Of a DNA stretch of 64,000 nucleotides, positions 10,285-25,567 are shown piece after piece (within the stretch, counting starts at the first letter, position 1; the number at the start of each line of letters is the position of its first letter). The position numbers and the translations under genes were made by a program. Origin of the DNA: Eucalyptus grandis. Lineage: Eukaryota; Streptophyta; Magnoliopsida; Myrtales; Myrtaceae. A model generated the notes under the pieces. That model saw only the letters and a list, made by a program, of their open reading frames with translations. It was not told where the DNA came from and did no database searches. The stretch covers positions 16,926,001-16,990,000 of the forward strand of contig NC_052620.1 of NCBI RefSeq assembly GCF_016545825.1, given 5' to 3'.

Positions 10285-12650
10285 ATGCGCCGGGAGGAGA
10301 AGAAGCGCAAGTTCCACGAAGCCGTCCTCAACATGCTTTACCCTCCCCCACCTTCTCCTCCTAGTCCTCCTCAGGTACAACCCCTCCCTCCCTCCCCCCT
10401 CCCCTTCTCCTCTCTTTCTCTCTCTCACATGTTGAATCCGCAATGACAGACGGAGGATGGAGATGGGGCGCACGGCGCTGCTGCATCCGGAGGAGGAGGA
10501 CTTCGAGGGGACGGATTTCCAGGTTCCAGGACTCGTGCCCATGCCGCCGATTTGTGATGTATTGGGTCATCTTCGTATATGTAGTTCGATTGTCGTTTGA
10601 TGTTTCTTGAACCGCAGATGAGGCGGGAGACGGGGTCGGTGGTTCCTCGGCAAGTGATGTCGATCGTGATGGCGGTGGAGGCGAATGTGGGGAGCGGAAA
10701 CTGACTAGAGCTCAGAGGAAGAGGACCCGCAAGAAGAAGCTCAAGGAGGAGATCGCCCGCCGCGGGAAAATCGTCGGCCCCTTGTTGCCTTGTAGCGGCA
10801 ATGGCGGATGCAGCACGAAAGAGGACGGCCATAGTGGCCTTGAAGAGGAAGAGCCGCCAGGTGTTCGACGAAATGCCGAGCTGGGATCTGACGATGTGCC
10901 TCACGAGCGTGGTATTGTTTCTTCTTGCTTATCAAAGTACTCTTTTTTACCTTTGGTTACGTTATTGTTGTTTCAATTAGATGAAGAGTTAGATTTTCTT
11001 GGTGCAAATGAGAGGTCGGCTTTTAGCTGATCATGCCCACAGGTTATGTTAAAGTTTTACCAGAATGAGATGAAGGGTTGGATGTTCTTGGTGAAAATTA
11101 GAGACAATTGGTTGGTTTAGCTGATCATGTTTAGCTTTTTGGTTAATTGGAGGCCAGAGATTGCCAGGGATCAAGTAGAAAATGAGTACCAGTTCTTTTG
11201 CTGAATATTAAATCAATGTGCTTGTTCTACAGCATACGTCACATTTCATGAGTTCAACAACAGTAGGAATTAGCTATTAAGTTTTCCCAACATGATAGGC
11301 ACCCAGAGAGTTCTCTTGAATTTTAGAGAGCAGGGTGTGGACTAGATTTTTCTTCACCACTTTGTTCTCAAACACAAGGACAATGGGGGCAGTTATATAT
11401 GCTATTTGAGAAGACAATCTAGATGTGATCAATAGACAGTAGACAGAATCCAACAAGAGTCTGGAAAACCCAAATTCCACTTTGGAACTCCCAGGAAGTC
11501 AAAACTCTATCGGAGCTTGAAAACGTGTCTGGGACAAGTACTGAAAATTGTTCTCAAGTGAATATAAGGAGATGTGCTCTCTCTTTCTCTAAGTACAAAA
11601 CTGGAACAAAAAGAAATTAAGTTTTCAAATTTCTCACACCAGACAAGGACATAATCTGCTATTATTTTGCATGAAACATACTTCTTAACTTTGAAAGAAA
11701 CACAACTAAACAGGTTTTTAAATCCTTTTGTGAACAAAAACCAGAAAATCACTTTCATTTTCATTTTCACTGAAAAAGGAAAATTGAAACATATTCATGA
11801 ACTGACGGCCTTAAGATTCTCCATTTCACATTCATTCAGTTTGTTGCAAAATTTTCTTCCTTGTCTATTGGCATGATTAAGCTCATAGTTTCTTTGTGCG
11901 ATTCTTCTGGGTAATAAATAAGATAGGCATCTGAGGAACATAATGCAATCAAACCTTGTGAAATTAAAGACAGGGATGCTTTTATTGTCTATTCAAATGG
12001 TTAAAAAGCACTAGTTACAAATCAGAACTTTTCAGTAGTGTCACAGCTAAACAACCAAGCAAGTTAGTGCTTATACTTTTGCATCATTCTTACCAAAATG
12101 CAATATTTCCAACTAACAAATAGGATCACCAGTGGAGACAATCAGAGTGGCATGCAACATTCAAGCTCTGAGACTATCAAGCTTTATGCACACTATCCAG
12201 TGAACTTGCATGAATTGGTCCATTGACCACATCTAGGAAAGTAGTTTACCCAATTTTCAGTCAGCTGCAGTAATTGCAGTGAACAGAATCCTTATGTGAC
12301 TTTTTCAAATAGATTGATTGCTTTGAGATTGTAGTACATGATGTGGTCAGTGAAAATTTCTGGGTTATGCAACAGCATCTCAGTGTAGAACTTTTGTATC
12401 CCTCTTCAATTTCCCTAATTCTAGTAGGAACTCGTCAGTTCCCTTTTTTGGATATGTAGGAAATTGCACAGTTACTTGGTCCGACCAAAAATTCATGGAC
12501 ATTGTGATGCATTATGGTTTGAATTTGTGAATTGTTGTTTTTGCAGAGGGGTCAGCTGCCTTTATCAACCAGAAGAGACTCAAGCAAAGGAGGGCAGCAA
12601 AAAAGCTAGCCAAAGACAGGTTGAAATTATCTGATCAAACAGAACAGTAA
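10285..12650 (+). CDS. Conserved plant protein of unknown function, small and basic (186 aa)
   Basis: Four exons join in frame with GT-AG introns: 10285-10374, 10450-10522, 10618-10911 and 12547-12650, giving 186 aa. The protein starts MRREEKKRKFHEAVLNMLYP, followed by a proline-rich stretch, then a low-complexity Gly/Asp region. A strongly basic core follows (LTRAQRKRTRKKKLKEEIAR, then RGKIVGPLLP). After a variable acidic segment the C-terminus is again basic (FINQKRLKQRRAAKKLAKDR). Alternating basic and acidic segments suggest a nuclear or nucleolar RNA- or ribosome-associated role, but that is inference; I cannot name the family. The first ATG of the conserved MRREEK block was taken as the start. 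Intron 3 is 1.6 kb and contains no recognised gene. Splice phases agree at all three junctions. Confidence 0.8.
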
Positions 12651-13619
12651 TTGAGGTGATTAGAACGTCTCATGCACAACCCTTATTTGGCGTTTCAGCA
12701 TGAATCGGACAGCATATGCAATGGTTAATGTGAGAGTCGCCATTAAGTTCAGTAACATGGCACGTTCTGCCCTCAAGACTGAGAAATAGCATGCGAAGAA
12801 AGGACCTGTAGGCAAGCATTCTTGTGGCACAAGGTATTCTACGAAATAGACATGGAAAACGTGTGCCACCGCTAAAGGTATCCCGGCGAAATCTCTTATT
12901 TTGTTTCCCGAAGAGTCCCTAAGCAACCCATTGTTTTGGAGGTGATGCTATGAAATTGCTGAGAGGATGTGACGAAGGCGGACCGTGCAATCGTACCATG
13001 CGCTAATGGTGTCGTATTAACGCCCATCATGCCAGGATGACTATGCTACAGATGTAACTATGGAATATTGTGTTTCACTGACTAAATACATGACTTTCCA
13101 GGACTCCTTTGTAACTATTACGCTCTCCGGTCTTAAGCAGACCATACTGAAATTGATCAGTTCTCCTGGTTTTGTTCGTACTTCATGGTGGACCGCTTGG
13201 CCATTCTTGACGAATTTGTGACAAGCTTCACTTCCTAAGACGCCATCTCGCCAAAGGTCAACGGCGAACTCCCAGCAGCATTTGAACTGTCTATAGGAAC
13301 ATCATGTACAACGTGATTGAAATACAAAATTAATAACGTGAAATATAAATTACATATTTAAACAAAATGGTCGAAATATAAATGATTATAAGATAATATA
13401 AACGATTACAAGATATATTGAAAGATTGCAAATGATTGCGAAAAAACTCACCGTGAAGAAAAAAATGCAACTGGGATACAAGTGAGAGATTGATGCTATT
13501 TTATGGCACAAATGGCATTGGATGCTAGTGGGACGTTATAATGATTCTCTTCATTGGTTCTTTTGCGCTAGGCTCGTCATATACGGTATTGTATTTTGAC
13601 TTATAGCGTTTCCTCTCTT
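12651..13619. other. 3' flank and intergenic sequence
   Basis: This includes the probable 3' UTR of the upstream gene. From about 13320 it becomes AT-rich with short near-repeats of ATATAAATGATTATAAGA. No gene, tRNA or terminal repeat is recognised. Confidence 0.5.
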
Positions 13620-14176
13620 TAGTGGGAGAAAGAAATCATACTCTATGAGTCTGCATGGTAACATTTTTATTTCTCCCAATTTATGTTTCTCCCAATTTGG
13701 TAAAACTTTTGTTCTCGGAAACAATTTCTCTATTTTTTTTTTCCCGGGAACAGTTTTGGAATAGAAACAAGAACCAAAAAAAAAAAGTAGCTTCTTATTC
13801 CCGGGAACAATGTTTAGAAATAAGCCAATTTTCTTTTTTATTTTTCTTTTGTTCCTCTCTCTTGCCGCGGCAACCTCCAATCGCCCAGAGCCACCGCCGA
13901 CCGATGCCGCCGCCACCATTTGCCAACCGCCGCCGCCAGTCGGCGAGCAGTGGTCGTGTAGTGGTTACGGTGAGCGACGACGGGTGGTGGCACGCGCCTG
14001 GCAATCGGCGATCCATGAGCAATAATAAAAAACAAATAAATACAAAAAAGAAATTTTCGTACCAAAACGCATTTCTATCCATTTTCTATTTCTATAGTAG
14101 AAATTTTGTATAGTTACCAAATACATTATAACTTGGAAATTATTCCCGGAATAGAAATAGAAAATAACTATTTCTG

Positions 14177-14207
<31 letters not shown>
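13620..14207. mobile_element. Family C non-autonomous element with poly(A)-rich end
   Basis: AT-rich ends carry repeated TTCCCGGGAACA and TTTCTATTTCTAT phrases in opposite orientation. They enclose a GC-rich core (about 13860-14015). TGGTAAC near 13657 is mirrored by GTTACCA near 14115, suggesting inverted ends. A run of about 30 A follows at 14178-14208. Similar TTCTATTTCTATTTT and GAAATAGAAA ends enclose the block at 41985-42385. Overlapping reading frames across the core are compositional, not genic. Confidence 0.5.
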
Positions 14208-14212
<5 letters not shown>

Positions 14213-15247
14213 TCCTAGCCAAGAAGTGTTGTCATGCGTAGTCTATATGTTCATTGTGATTTAGATGCTATCTAGAAGTCCACACCATCTTTTTGCAAAA
14301 AGAAGGTGATTATTTGATTATGTCTAACGAAATTGGCATGATGCACAATTAGTTCATGTATCAATTAAATCACAACAAACTTTAATGAATGATTGAATAA
14401 TGGACAAAAGTTTAGAACGGCTTAAAAGTGCTCTAAGACACTTTTTTCTTTTAATATATTTTTTGTAGAGTTAATATTACAATTTTTTTCACAAGCAGCC
14501 TCAAATTGAAAATACTAACTCTTTTAGGGATAAATATGCTTTCTAAGGATAAAAACTCCATGTGTTTCATCTTTTAAAGCTTGCTCATCGATTTCCTTTT
14601 CATTTTACCTCAAGCTAAAAAAAGAAAGGGATAATGTTGGGGAAAAGTACAAAAAAAGTGATAAATCTTTCAATTTAACAAATTTAATTCTAAATCTTCT
14701 CACATTAATATTAATTGAGTTAATCCAATGAATTTGGTTGAAAATTGTTGAAATAGACATTGATCATCCTATATGACACAATAGTGCTAGCATGAACAAT
14801 TTTATAATTTTTTAATAAATTATTTAAATTTTGAATTTAATTTTTATTTTTTAAATTTTTTTCACTTTTTTTCTTTGTTTTTTTTTTCTTTTTTTTTTTT
14901 CTTTTTCTCCACTAGTGTTCATGATGCCCATGGCCAGTGATGGCGTCCTTGCCCTTGTTCTCACCAATGGCTAGCGACCTCCATTAGCTGTCACGCCCCA
15001 ATCACTCCAAGCGCGTGCTCATCCCTCGGTGGTTGATTAAATTGCAACGTCTCAAGATAAATCGCCGACCCATTCATTTTAATGCACATGCGGAAGCGAA
15101 TAAATAAATCTCCAGACAACAACAAGATGTAATAGAAAAGTAGGGCCACAAATTTAGAAAACCACAACACACCTTTATACAACACGGACTAGGTCATATA
15201 TACAAGTCTACAAAAGTCGATCCTCAAACGAGCTGTCTTGAAACCAG

Positions 15248-15589
15248 CTAGTCAGACTCGTTCGCCGATTCTTCAGTCTCCACAAGAGTCAAGCAGGACG
15301 TCGGGTTCTCCAATACGCCATCAGGAGGGTTAGCTGGATCCTTGTCTAGAACATCATTAATTACCACGGCGGGGATATCAAAAGTCTTAAGGGAACCTAG
15401 CTTGACACCATTGGGAGCGTAGTGGAACCACGCTCTAAATCGATGAAGGAACACGTAATGTGGACGTTTTTCGATCGAGATAGTGATCACTACAAGCTCA
15501 TAGACCCAAAAGCTTCCGGGGTCAAGGTAACTATAGATTCGCTCAGTGACTCTCATCGGCCGACCATAACACTTAGGGGGATTCGCCAT
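15248..15589 (-). other. 113-codon reading frame inside the inverted LTR-like element
   Basis: The minus-strand frame starts MANPPKCYGRPMRV and ends ETEESANESD. It has normal-looking mixed composition (FRAWFHYAPNGVKLG, DKDPANPPDG) but matches no family I recognise. Its ATG follows TTTTTCAAGTTCTTAG, equivalent to TTTCAAGATTCTG before ATG at about 3552 in the sister element. There the downstream sequence is different and encodes an acidic D/E-rich tail in another frame. It may be a fragment of an element-specific transcript or chance. Confidence 0.3.
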
Positions 15590-15923
15590 CTAAGAACTTG
15601 AAAAATTAAGCCCACAACGGGTGAGACAATATCTCAACAAGATCACCCCCTAAACTCCGACTAGAAAGGAAATACGCATAAAGGCTACCTATGCACATAA
15701 TAGATAGGTGACTTACATTTGCTTCAGTCCATTCCTGCAAGTTAGTACGATTCCAAATCACGTCACTTCGAATCAAATCATCAAATCAAATCGAGTCATC
15801 GATCAATCGATCTAATCAATTCCATACCATCAACACTATTTCTCAGTCAACCCATTTAATACTATCTATAAAGTCCGATCACATCAAGGACTACTCATCC
15901 TAAACTGAAGATAGATAGTATAG

Positions 15924-16075
15924 CTCATCAAAGGCTGATAATAGATATAACTCACCAAAAGCTGATAATAGATATAGCTCACCAAAAACTGATAAAGTAT
16001 ATTGCTCACTTTAAGTTGATATATCAAAGCCCGCAGGCTGATATAGTATATTGATAATGCTCACCAAAGCTGTGT
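15924..16075. repeat. 27-bp tandem repeat inside the inverted LTR-like element
   Basis: Units of CTCACCAAAAGCTGATAATA plus ATATAG start at 15924, 15951 and 15978. A longer degenerate unit follows from 16005 and a partial unit at 16060. It lies where the sister element carries its 85-120 bp units. Confidence 0.75.
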
Positions 16076-18647
16076 GATACTTAATATCTATTGTATCCGA
16101 TAAAATAATCGTGTATGGGTACACGGTCGGCATTAGCCAAAATACAATAATTTCCCTTTTATAAAATCCCACTAAATACAATGGCTCACAAACACATTTT
16201 TGGCGTTGTAAACCGATGCCCGATAATACTGAAATTACCCAATTTTGGAATAAATTCCCAAAATTATAAATATCATTCAATTAGCACAAATTATCATCCA
16301 GATAAATAAAACCAAACACACCATTGCAATCAGCACGAAATTTCGGCCACCGACTATCCCGGTATAATTTTCGGAAAATATTAAATAATTAAATAAATAT
16401 AAAAAATAATTAAATAAATACAAATAAATGCCAACTTAGGCCAGAAAAACCTAATTAAATACCGAAACGGACCTAGAAAATTTTCAAACGTATCTAGATA
16501 AATAATACGACATACGCTACTTGCTAATTACATTACTCTAACCACCTAACATGCAATAACGAGTAATTAAATTGCTAATTCGTTCTAACTAACCGCATAA
16601 TCTCTAATTAGTCTAAAATAATCAATCTTTAAGCATAATTAACTCCATAAGCAAAGTTTAGTGAGTAAACTCACTAGATTTGCAAGCCGGTGAGTCCATA
16701 GTGACGACGGCTGGAACTCGGGCTTATGGTGGCGCCAACGAAGGCCAAATTGAAGCCAAAATCGGCCTCGCAAAGCTCACGGTGGAGCTGGTCTTGCTGC
16801 TCTAGTTCTGTGGAGATGAAATTGGTGGCTAAACAGGTGCGGCTTGGGCTGGTCTTAGCAGCCACGGGTGGTGGTGCGAGTGCAACACGATGATGGAGGA
16901 GCTGTTGACTTGCTATGGCTGTTTAGTAGTGGATGTGGGACTCAGCTAGCTGCAACTGGAACGTTGGCCGTGAGGGGAAAGCAGATGAGGGGGAGGGGTC
17001 GCGCGACAAGGTGGCGTCACTGGCTGAGGCTTGCAATCAACTGGTCACTGGAGTTGACTAGCGTGCTGTTTCGATGGAGTTGGGGCATGGAGATGGAGCA
17101 ACACGCGGCAAGGAAGAGGAGAAGGGAGCAGGTTGGTGGCGTCGGTGGAGTGCTGGCAGAGGGAGAAATAGATGAATGAGACAACATAAGAGAGAGAGAG
17201 AGAGAGAGAGGAAAACATGGAGGAGTTGGGTCCGCAGGAGTCAAAGAAGAAGGGATGTCGGCTGAGGGGGAGGGACGTGGGAGAATAGAAAAGAAGGGAG
17301 AGAAAGAGACGTGCGAGATGAGTGGATAAGGGGGGCGAAAGTCAAAGGAGAAAAAAATAGAAATGAAGACTACTGCAGGGGGTTGTCGGCTACAAGGGAA
17401 CGTGCGAGAGGGAGAGACCTAAGGAGGGCGAGGGAAAAAGTTAGATAAAATATTTTATACTCATCAATTCTTGGTCCCACAAGTTCTCATGCACATCCCT
17501 AATGTCTCCCAAGCCTTTATGCACATAAAATTCCACAAATAGCTAGATTGATGTCCACAAGTTGCAGCCCCCATGCAAGCCTACGAATTTCACTTAATTG
17601 GACTTTCATTTCTTCAATTTGATGTCCAATTTTGTTGAGAAAGAAGCTCACACAATTTCCCTTCACCAAGTAGCTCATAAAGGAGGCCAAAAATCCTTTC
17701 AATTTGGCCCTTCCGAATTCCGTTCTTTTCCAAATTGTCCGAATCGATTTTCTGTAAAAATCCTGAATTCGCCGAAAATTCTTTGAATGATGAGTTGACA
17801 TTCCTAAAATGACTTGTGATATGGCAAAACTTTCAATTTCTGAAGTCGGATTCAAATTCGTGATTAATTTCGATTTGGCGCGATTTTAGTGTAACCTAAC
17901 CTACCGAGTAACTTTACGGAATTTTTGGTACAATTGACCTGTGGTCGATTATTTCGAACCACAATGTACATCTTCAATGCATTGAAAACTCTCGGTTGTC
18001 ATGAAAATATCGAGATTTCAATACAGACATAGGGTACCCAAAACGACAGAAAAATCAATCTAGTATCGATTGACGAGAATTTTGCAATCAGGTGAAATCA
18101 CCCACACTTTGATCACGTATCTCGAAATTTGAATTGACTTATCCCCGATATTTGGTCGATTTTGACAATGCCATAATGACTATTGCAGATTAATACGGTC
18201 GAGCATTCAGTTTTTGGTCGAATTCTTAAGTATATTGCATTTATATTCCCTAATAACTTCACTAGATAGGTTAGTTATTTCACAAAGCAGCCAACTTTGA
18301 GAAAAGAACTATAGGTGTATCGATGAAAAGCCCAACTTATTCAATCAAAAATAGAACTTGAAAATCAGGATGTCACATCAGCCATCACGAAGGTCAGGGG
18401 AGGCAAAAAAAAAAAAAAAAACAGGGAGAGAAAGGAAATAAAGGAAAAAGGAAAAAAAAGTTAATTAAAAGTTCAAAAAAAGTATTTATAAAATTTGTAA
18501 AATTGTTCCATTAGCATCAACTATGCCATGTCGAGCGATCGACATCCATATCACTAATTTCTAGTTTAAATTGACCAAATGGACTCAATTAATATCGACG
18601 TGAAAATTGTTAGAAATTAAAATGTTTAGGACTGAATCTATCACGAC

Positions 18648-21560
18648 CCCAACTCCATCTCCAGGGTCTTGAACTGCAGGGGTTATTTTCACGTCTCAAG
18701 TTTGTTGCCGTCCTGATCTTTTTATCTTATTATCGTGCACATGTAGAAACGTGAACAATCAACTCCCTAGACAAACAATAGTTGGAAGACTGGAACATAC
18801 ATCACACAAACACATACCGGTCTATATTATAATAGTATTTTTACAAGCCATTTCTCTATGGGCCTTCTTTTTACATCATACAACAACATAGGCTAGGAGA
18901 ATTCCTATCTCCTCTAGCATGACTGTAGCTCCCAAAACTGATGTGAAACTTCCATGCCCACAAGACTGAAAGATGAGGGAGTCTTGGGAACTTAGTAAAT
19001 AAAATTCTTAATTCTCTATTAGGAAAGTATCTCATCATCAAAGCCTAACAAGTAGTGTTGATGATAGATCAATAGTAAATTACTTGCCATGTCTTGACTG
19101 AATATATAATGTCGATGTAAAATACCTTCGGCTTAATAATGAACTTATCAACATATCATGCTTATGCATAATTGGCACTCATGCAAATTGATTTACTCAC
19201 GTCTTGGCTCATCCGGGAGGGCCTGGTTCGACCGGGGCTTCCAACTTCTTGCTAAGCTTCCTCACTTGACTAGGGCATCTCGGCTCGACCGAGACTTCTC
19301 GAGGCTAGCTCCCTAAGGCTTTCAAGCTCAAGACCCAAGCATCCTAGCTCAAATTAGGGCGTCCTATTCAACAAACGAGGCATTGCCGCTACGCTAGACA
19401 CTTTTTCCTTTTTAAGTGCACACACATAAGTGCATCATAAAAGCCGGTTCTTATTTTTCTTAACCGACACATGCATGGCTTGAAGGCATGCTCATACATA
19501 CGTATGTGCCATGAATTCTTGTACTACGCTAATGAACATGTCGGGATCGACTTTTAGTTTGTGACTTAAATCAATCACTTAGTGACGATCCTCGCACTGG
19601 ATAAGGCTTGGAAATGGCACGCCTCAATACTGATTTAAGGCCTTGAGATTTAGGTACACCTCCCTTTCGTGAATCTCCTAAGCTCAATAGACCTTGTTCT
19701 CGACCCGGCGTGAACATACTTTATGTTGTGAATGACCTTTGGTTTATGGCTTAATTCAAATGCCAAACACAAAGTCTCCGTACCAATCAAAACATATAAT
19801 TGGCACACTTTAGTACCTTGTCAAGACCTTGTGGGCTTAGGTGATCCCCGTACCGATCAAGACTTAGAACCGGCGTGCCTCAATGCCGATCCATGACCTC
19901 GTGACCTTGGGCAATCCATGCACCGAACAAGACTTGGAATCGGTACGCTTTAATGCTGATCCAAGGCCTTGTGGCCATAGGCGACCTTGCCTCACATTGA
20001 ACTCTACCCGAGCAAACCTTAGCCTCATTTCGAGTGTGAACAACTTAAGCACACATTCAAGTACAATCATGAGCAAAATCATACAAAAGATCCAACATCC
20101 TACCCGCGGCTTAACGGATGAGCACCTAACTAGACTCGACAATGGAGACTACCACCCTAAAGGAGAAATAGAGATCTTACTTATGTGAGTAAACTTCGAT
20201 AACTCACTTGAATGACTCAATGGGGGCGATGGTGCAAGGTTAAGAGAAAGGAAAGAAATATGAGAATGGTGTGTTAGTGGCAAAAGGGCTTCAATGATGG
20301 AAATGAATGGAGACTCCTCCTATTTATAGGCACCAACCTCATCATTACTCATCGAAATGGCTCGATCATATTTCTTAGAGTGGCATAGCTATGACATTGA
20401 GGTGGCAAGCCTAAATTACAAGGTGTGATGTCTATTTTGAAAGATAGCATACCTAATGGCTTAATGTAATAATTGGAGACTTACCTATTTATTTTCTATT
20501 GGACTATTTATACCATGCCATCATAATTTGAACTACTTGTTTTTCAAGGAGAATATTATAGTAATGATGACCATATCTTTCATGGATGCCTAAGCTTATG
20601 AGTCACTAACTTCTTCTCCAAAGCAAATCTTCGGTCATTATTGCCAAATCTTCGAGTGAACACTTAGGCTTATGAGGTGGAGATCTAATGGCCTAGTGTA
20701 ATCGTTTAAAGGCTTGTTTTTCTTCTTTTTATTGGGCTATATAAGTACTTGATTCATTATTAAAGAACAAATCATCATAAATAGGTGGCACTCTAAGAAG
20801 ATAAGGTGGCACCTAGGTCATAATATAGCTATAATTTGCCCCAAGGTGTTTCATTTTTATTGGAACATTTGGCATGGATCCCTTATTTAATTCCCAAAGT
20901 AAATCTTTGATAATAGTTACCAAATCTATAAGGATTTACCCAAAATGATGAGTCATCCTCCTTCATGAAGAAGCTAAGGTATTATAGAAGCTTATCTTTT
21001 GTCCATTTTCAAGCAACATGGCAACCATGGGAGATAGGCTATTGGAAGTACAGTCAGAATTGAGTAAAAGCTTTATATATATCCCCTAACGACCATTTCG
21101 ACACACCTAAAGTTCGTGACAAAGCCATTCTTGGCATAGTGGATGGTCCAATGTCCTGCGCCACAAGGCATGATCAACTCAAATTTGAACTGCGCTGAGT
21201 TTTTTTGATCCATGGTTGATTATCGATTGTCATCTAATCGTGTAGAATCGATCAATCTATCTCGACTTATGGTCGCATTTGATCGATTCATAGCCATTCA
21301 CGATCGGTACAATGACCAAGCGGAATCACCTGCGACCAGTGCATTAGTCGGGCGGAATCGAGCCATGATCATTTGCTGATCCATGATGGTACATGATCAT
21401 CTCAATATCGATCCTTATGGTCGAATACTCTATGACCAATTTTGTGGTTGCCAATTCTCAAACAAGCTAATTGACTCATTACGGACTCTTAAGCAGGTTC
21501 ATAGCCTAGTCCTGCCATTGATTTACTGATCCTTAACTTACAAGTTGGAACCAAAAGAAT
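18648..21560 (-). mobile_element. Third LTR-like block (about 2.9 kb), boundaries approximate
   Basis: The left junction interrupts Family A sequence just after GGACTGAAT and begins ATCACGACCCCAACTCC, resembling the TCACGCCCC end of the neighbouring LTR. The interior has no coding domain, contains a 69-bp tandem array, and resembles that LTR in style near its right end (repeated GATCGATT, GGAATCACC and CGGTACAATG phrases). Family A sequence resumes near 21560. No clean target duplication was found, and the block could be composite. Confidence 0.45.
19600..19995. repeat. Degenerate tandem repeat, about 69-bp period
   Basis: Units contain GACTTGGAATCGG, then a TTTAATGCTGATCC-type phrase, then GGCCTTGTGGCC or a variant. 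They are clearest from about 19790 (three adjacent units starting near 19790, 19860 and 19930), with an older unit near 19605. Confidence 0.65.
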
Positions 21561-21630
21561 GGTTGGAACCAATAAAGCTATAGAATTGGTATAAATGCTA
21601 TGTGTTTAGCATTTTTTTCGTACTTTTCCC

Positions 21631-22920
21631 ATGTTATTGGTGATCCATTTACATTTGTTTGCAATTCAAAACCATCTAGTTTGATTCAAAATAGTCTCTA
21701 TACATTTTAAAATAGGTCGACATTAGATTGGTTATATGTGTTGGCAACCAAAAAGGCTAAATGGGCGATATAAGAACACACGTCGCATTTCTATTTGTAG
21801 ATTGGTTATTGATGTGGGCACAAAAATAAAACCATAAAATATTGCCTTCCAAGCCTATGGGCCGTAATGGGCCAAACTAATTTCAAACTTTTTTAAGGCT
21901 TTGTCCCATGGGCTCAATCTTTCTGGATTTTTTAGGCTGGTCACTGGATTAGTAATCGAATTTGGCGTGACAGCCGGCCGACAACGGTCGATAACTGGGC
22001 CGTAATCTTTTCTTTTGCTCGAAATAGTAAGGCAATATACTTCCAAAACAATTTCCCTACTTTCGAGGAAAGCCTCCTAGCAACTATGGCACCAGCTTTT
22101 GTTTTGACATTACTCGTGGTTGCTCCATCCATTTTGCTAATTAAATTAAAGTGATTTATTTTGATTAGACAAAAAAGAAAAAAAGAAAGAAAGACGGAAT
22201 CCTAACTGTGGGAAAATATGGGAACTCAATGGAAGTTTGTGATCTTTCGTGACATAACAAAAGCTTTGAAATAAATTTAGAGTTGAACTGAAAGTTGAAA
22301 TATTTATTATGAAATTAAACCATTTTCAAGAAATATAGGTCGGCGCCTTATTTTTGCCCATAATTTTTATAGACTCATCATTTTCAAGAAAAAATTCCAA
22401 ATAAAAGTATAAACTATTCTTATTTTTCAAATAAGAGCCCAAATATCATCGTTTTCTCAAATAGTTGCGTGAATGAATATTTTCTTTTTTAAAATAAGGG
22501 CATGGAAAAAAAGTTTCGATCAATTAGGAATATTTTTGTCAAAATATAATGTAAATTAAAATTAAATTAGATTAAAGATTAAAAAAGAAAAATTAAAAAA
22601 AAAAAAAAAAAAAGAGGCGGGAGGGCTTCCCCACCTATAGTCGCTGCCCCACCATGTGTTTTTTTTTTTTTTCGATTTTGGCAAAGAAAAATAGAAAAAA
22701 AGTAAGAAACTTAAGAGTAGAATTGCCTCTCACTAAATAGGAAGTTTAAATTCCTTATTTGAGATTAATATGATCACTTTAAGCCTTTATTTGAAATATG
22801 ATCTACTTTCATCCTTTATTTAAAAGACAAATGAAAGCATTTCGAGACTTTATATAAAATAATATCAACTTCAAATTCTTATATAAAAAAAATAAAGATA
22901 TTTCCTGCTTTTATTTGGAA
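21631..22920. other. AT-rich intergenic region upstream of RIN1
   Basis: No gene is visible. It contains poly(A) and poly(T) runs near 22595 and 22660 and many short AT-rich near-repeats. TATATAAAA at 22881 lies about 170 bases before the RIN1 start codon and is a possible TATA element. Confidence 0.45.
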
Positions 22921-22934
22921 TTTTCCTCGTCCCG

Positions 22935-25567
<2,633 letters not shown>

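Larger units (their letters stand above)
14989..18377 (-). mobile_element. Solo-LTR-like retroelement, 3.4 kb, inverted relative of 387-3983
   Basis: Read on the minus strand it begins TGTGACATCC and ends GGGGCGTGACA. Flanks are TTAGC (14984-14988) and TCAGC (18378-18382), a one-mismatch 5-bp target duplication. Sequence similarity to the 387-3983 element is evident in the first kilobase (for example GAAATTGAAAGTTTTG and GACATCAAATTGAAGAA) and in the last 250 bases (a TGTATAAA TATA box, CTTTTCTATTACAT, GTCTGG.GATTTAT). The middle differs: a GC-rich part near 16670-17450 with an (AG)n run, a 27-bp tandem array, and a 113-codon open frame at 15248-15589. No gag, protease, RT or integrase is seen, so this is a solo LTR or a non-autonomous derivative. 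Confidence 0.78.
14640..21630. mobile_element. Family A foldback element, split by two LTR-like insertions
   Basis: Three pieces make one Family A copy: 14640-14988 (left half, with GGGGAAAAGTAC and the T-rich core), about 18378-18647 (A-rich core plus GGACTCAATTAATATCGACG and TTTAGGACTGAAT), and about 21560-21630 (ATTGGTATAAATGCTATG to CGTACTTTTCCC). Joined they give roughly 0.67 kb, close to uninterrupted copies at 33325-34060 and 35915-36553. The gaps hold the LTR-like elements 14989-18377 and about 18648-21560. Confidence 0.7.

Noticed and set aside
13655..14113. 152-codon frame and several overlapping ones
   Set aside because: Overlapping frames on both strands across a transposon core with GCC-rich sequence; no protein signature.
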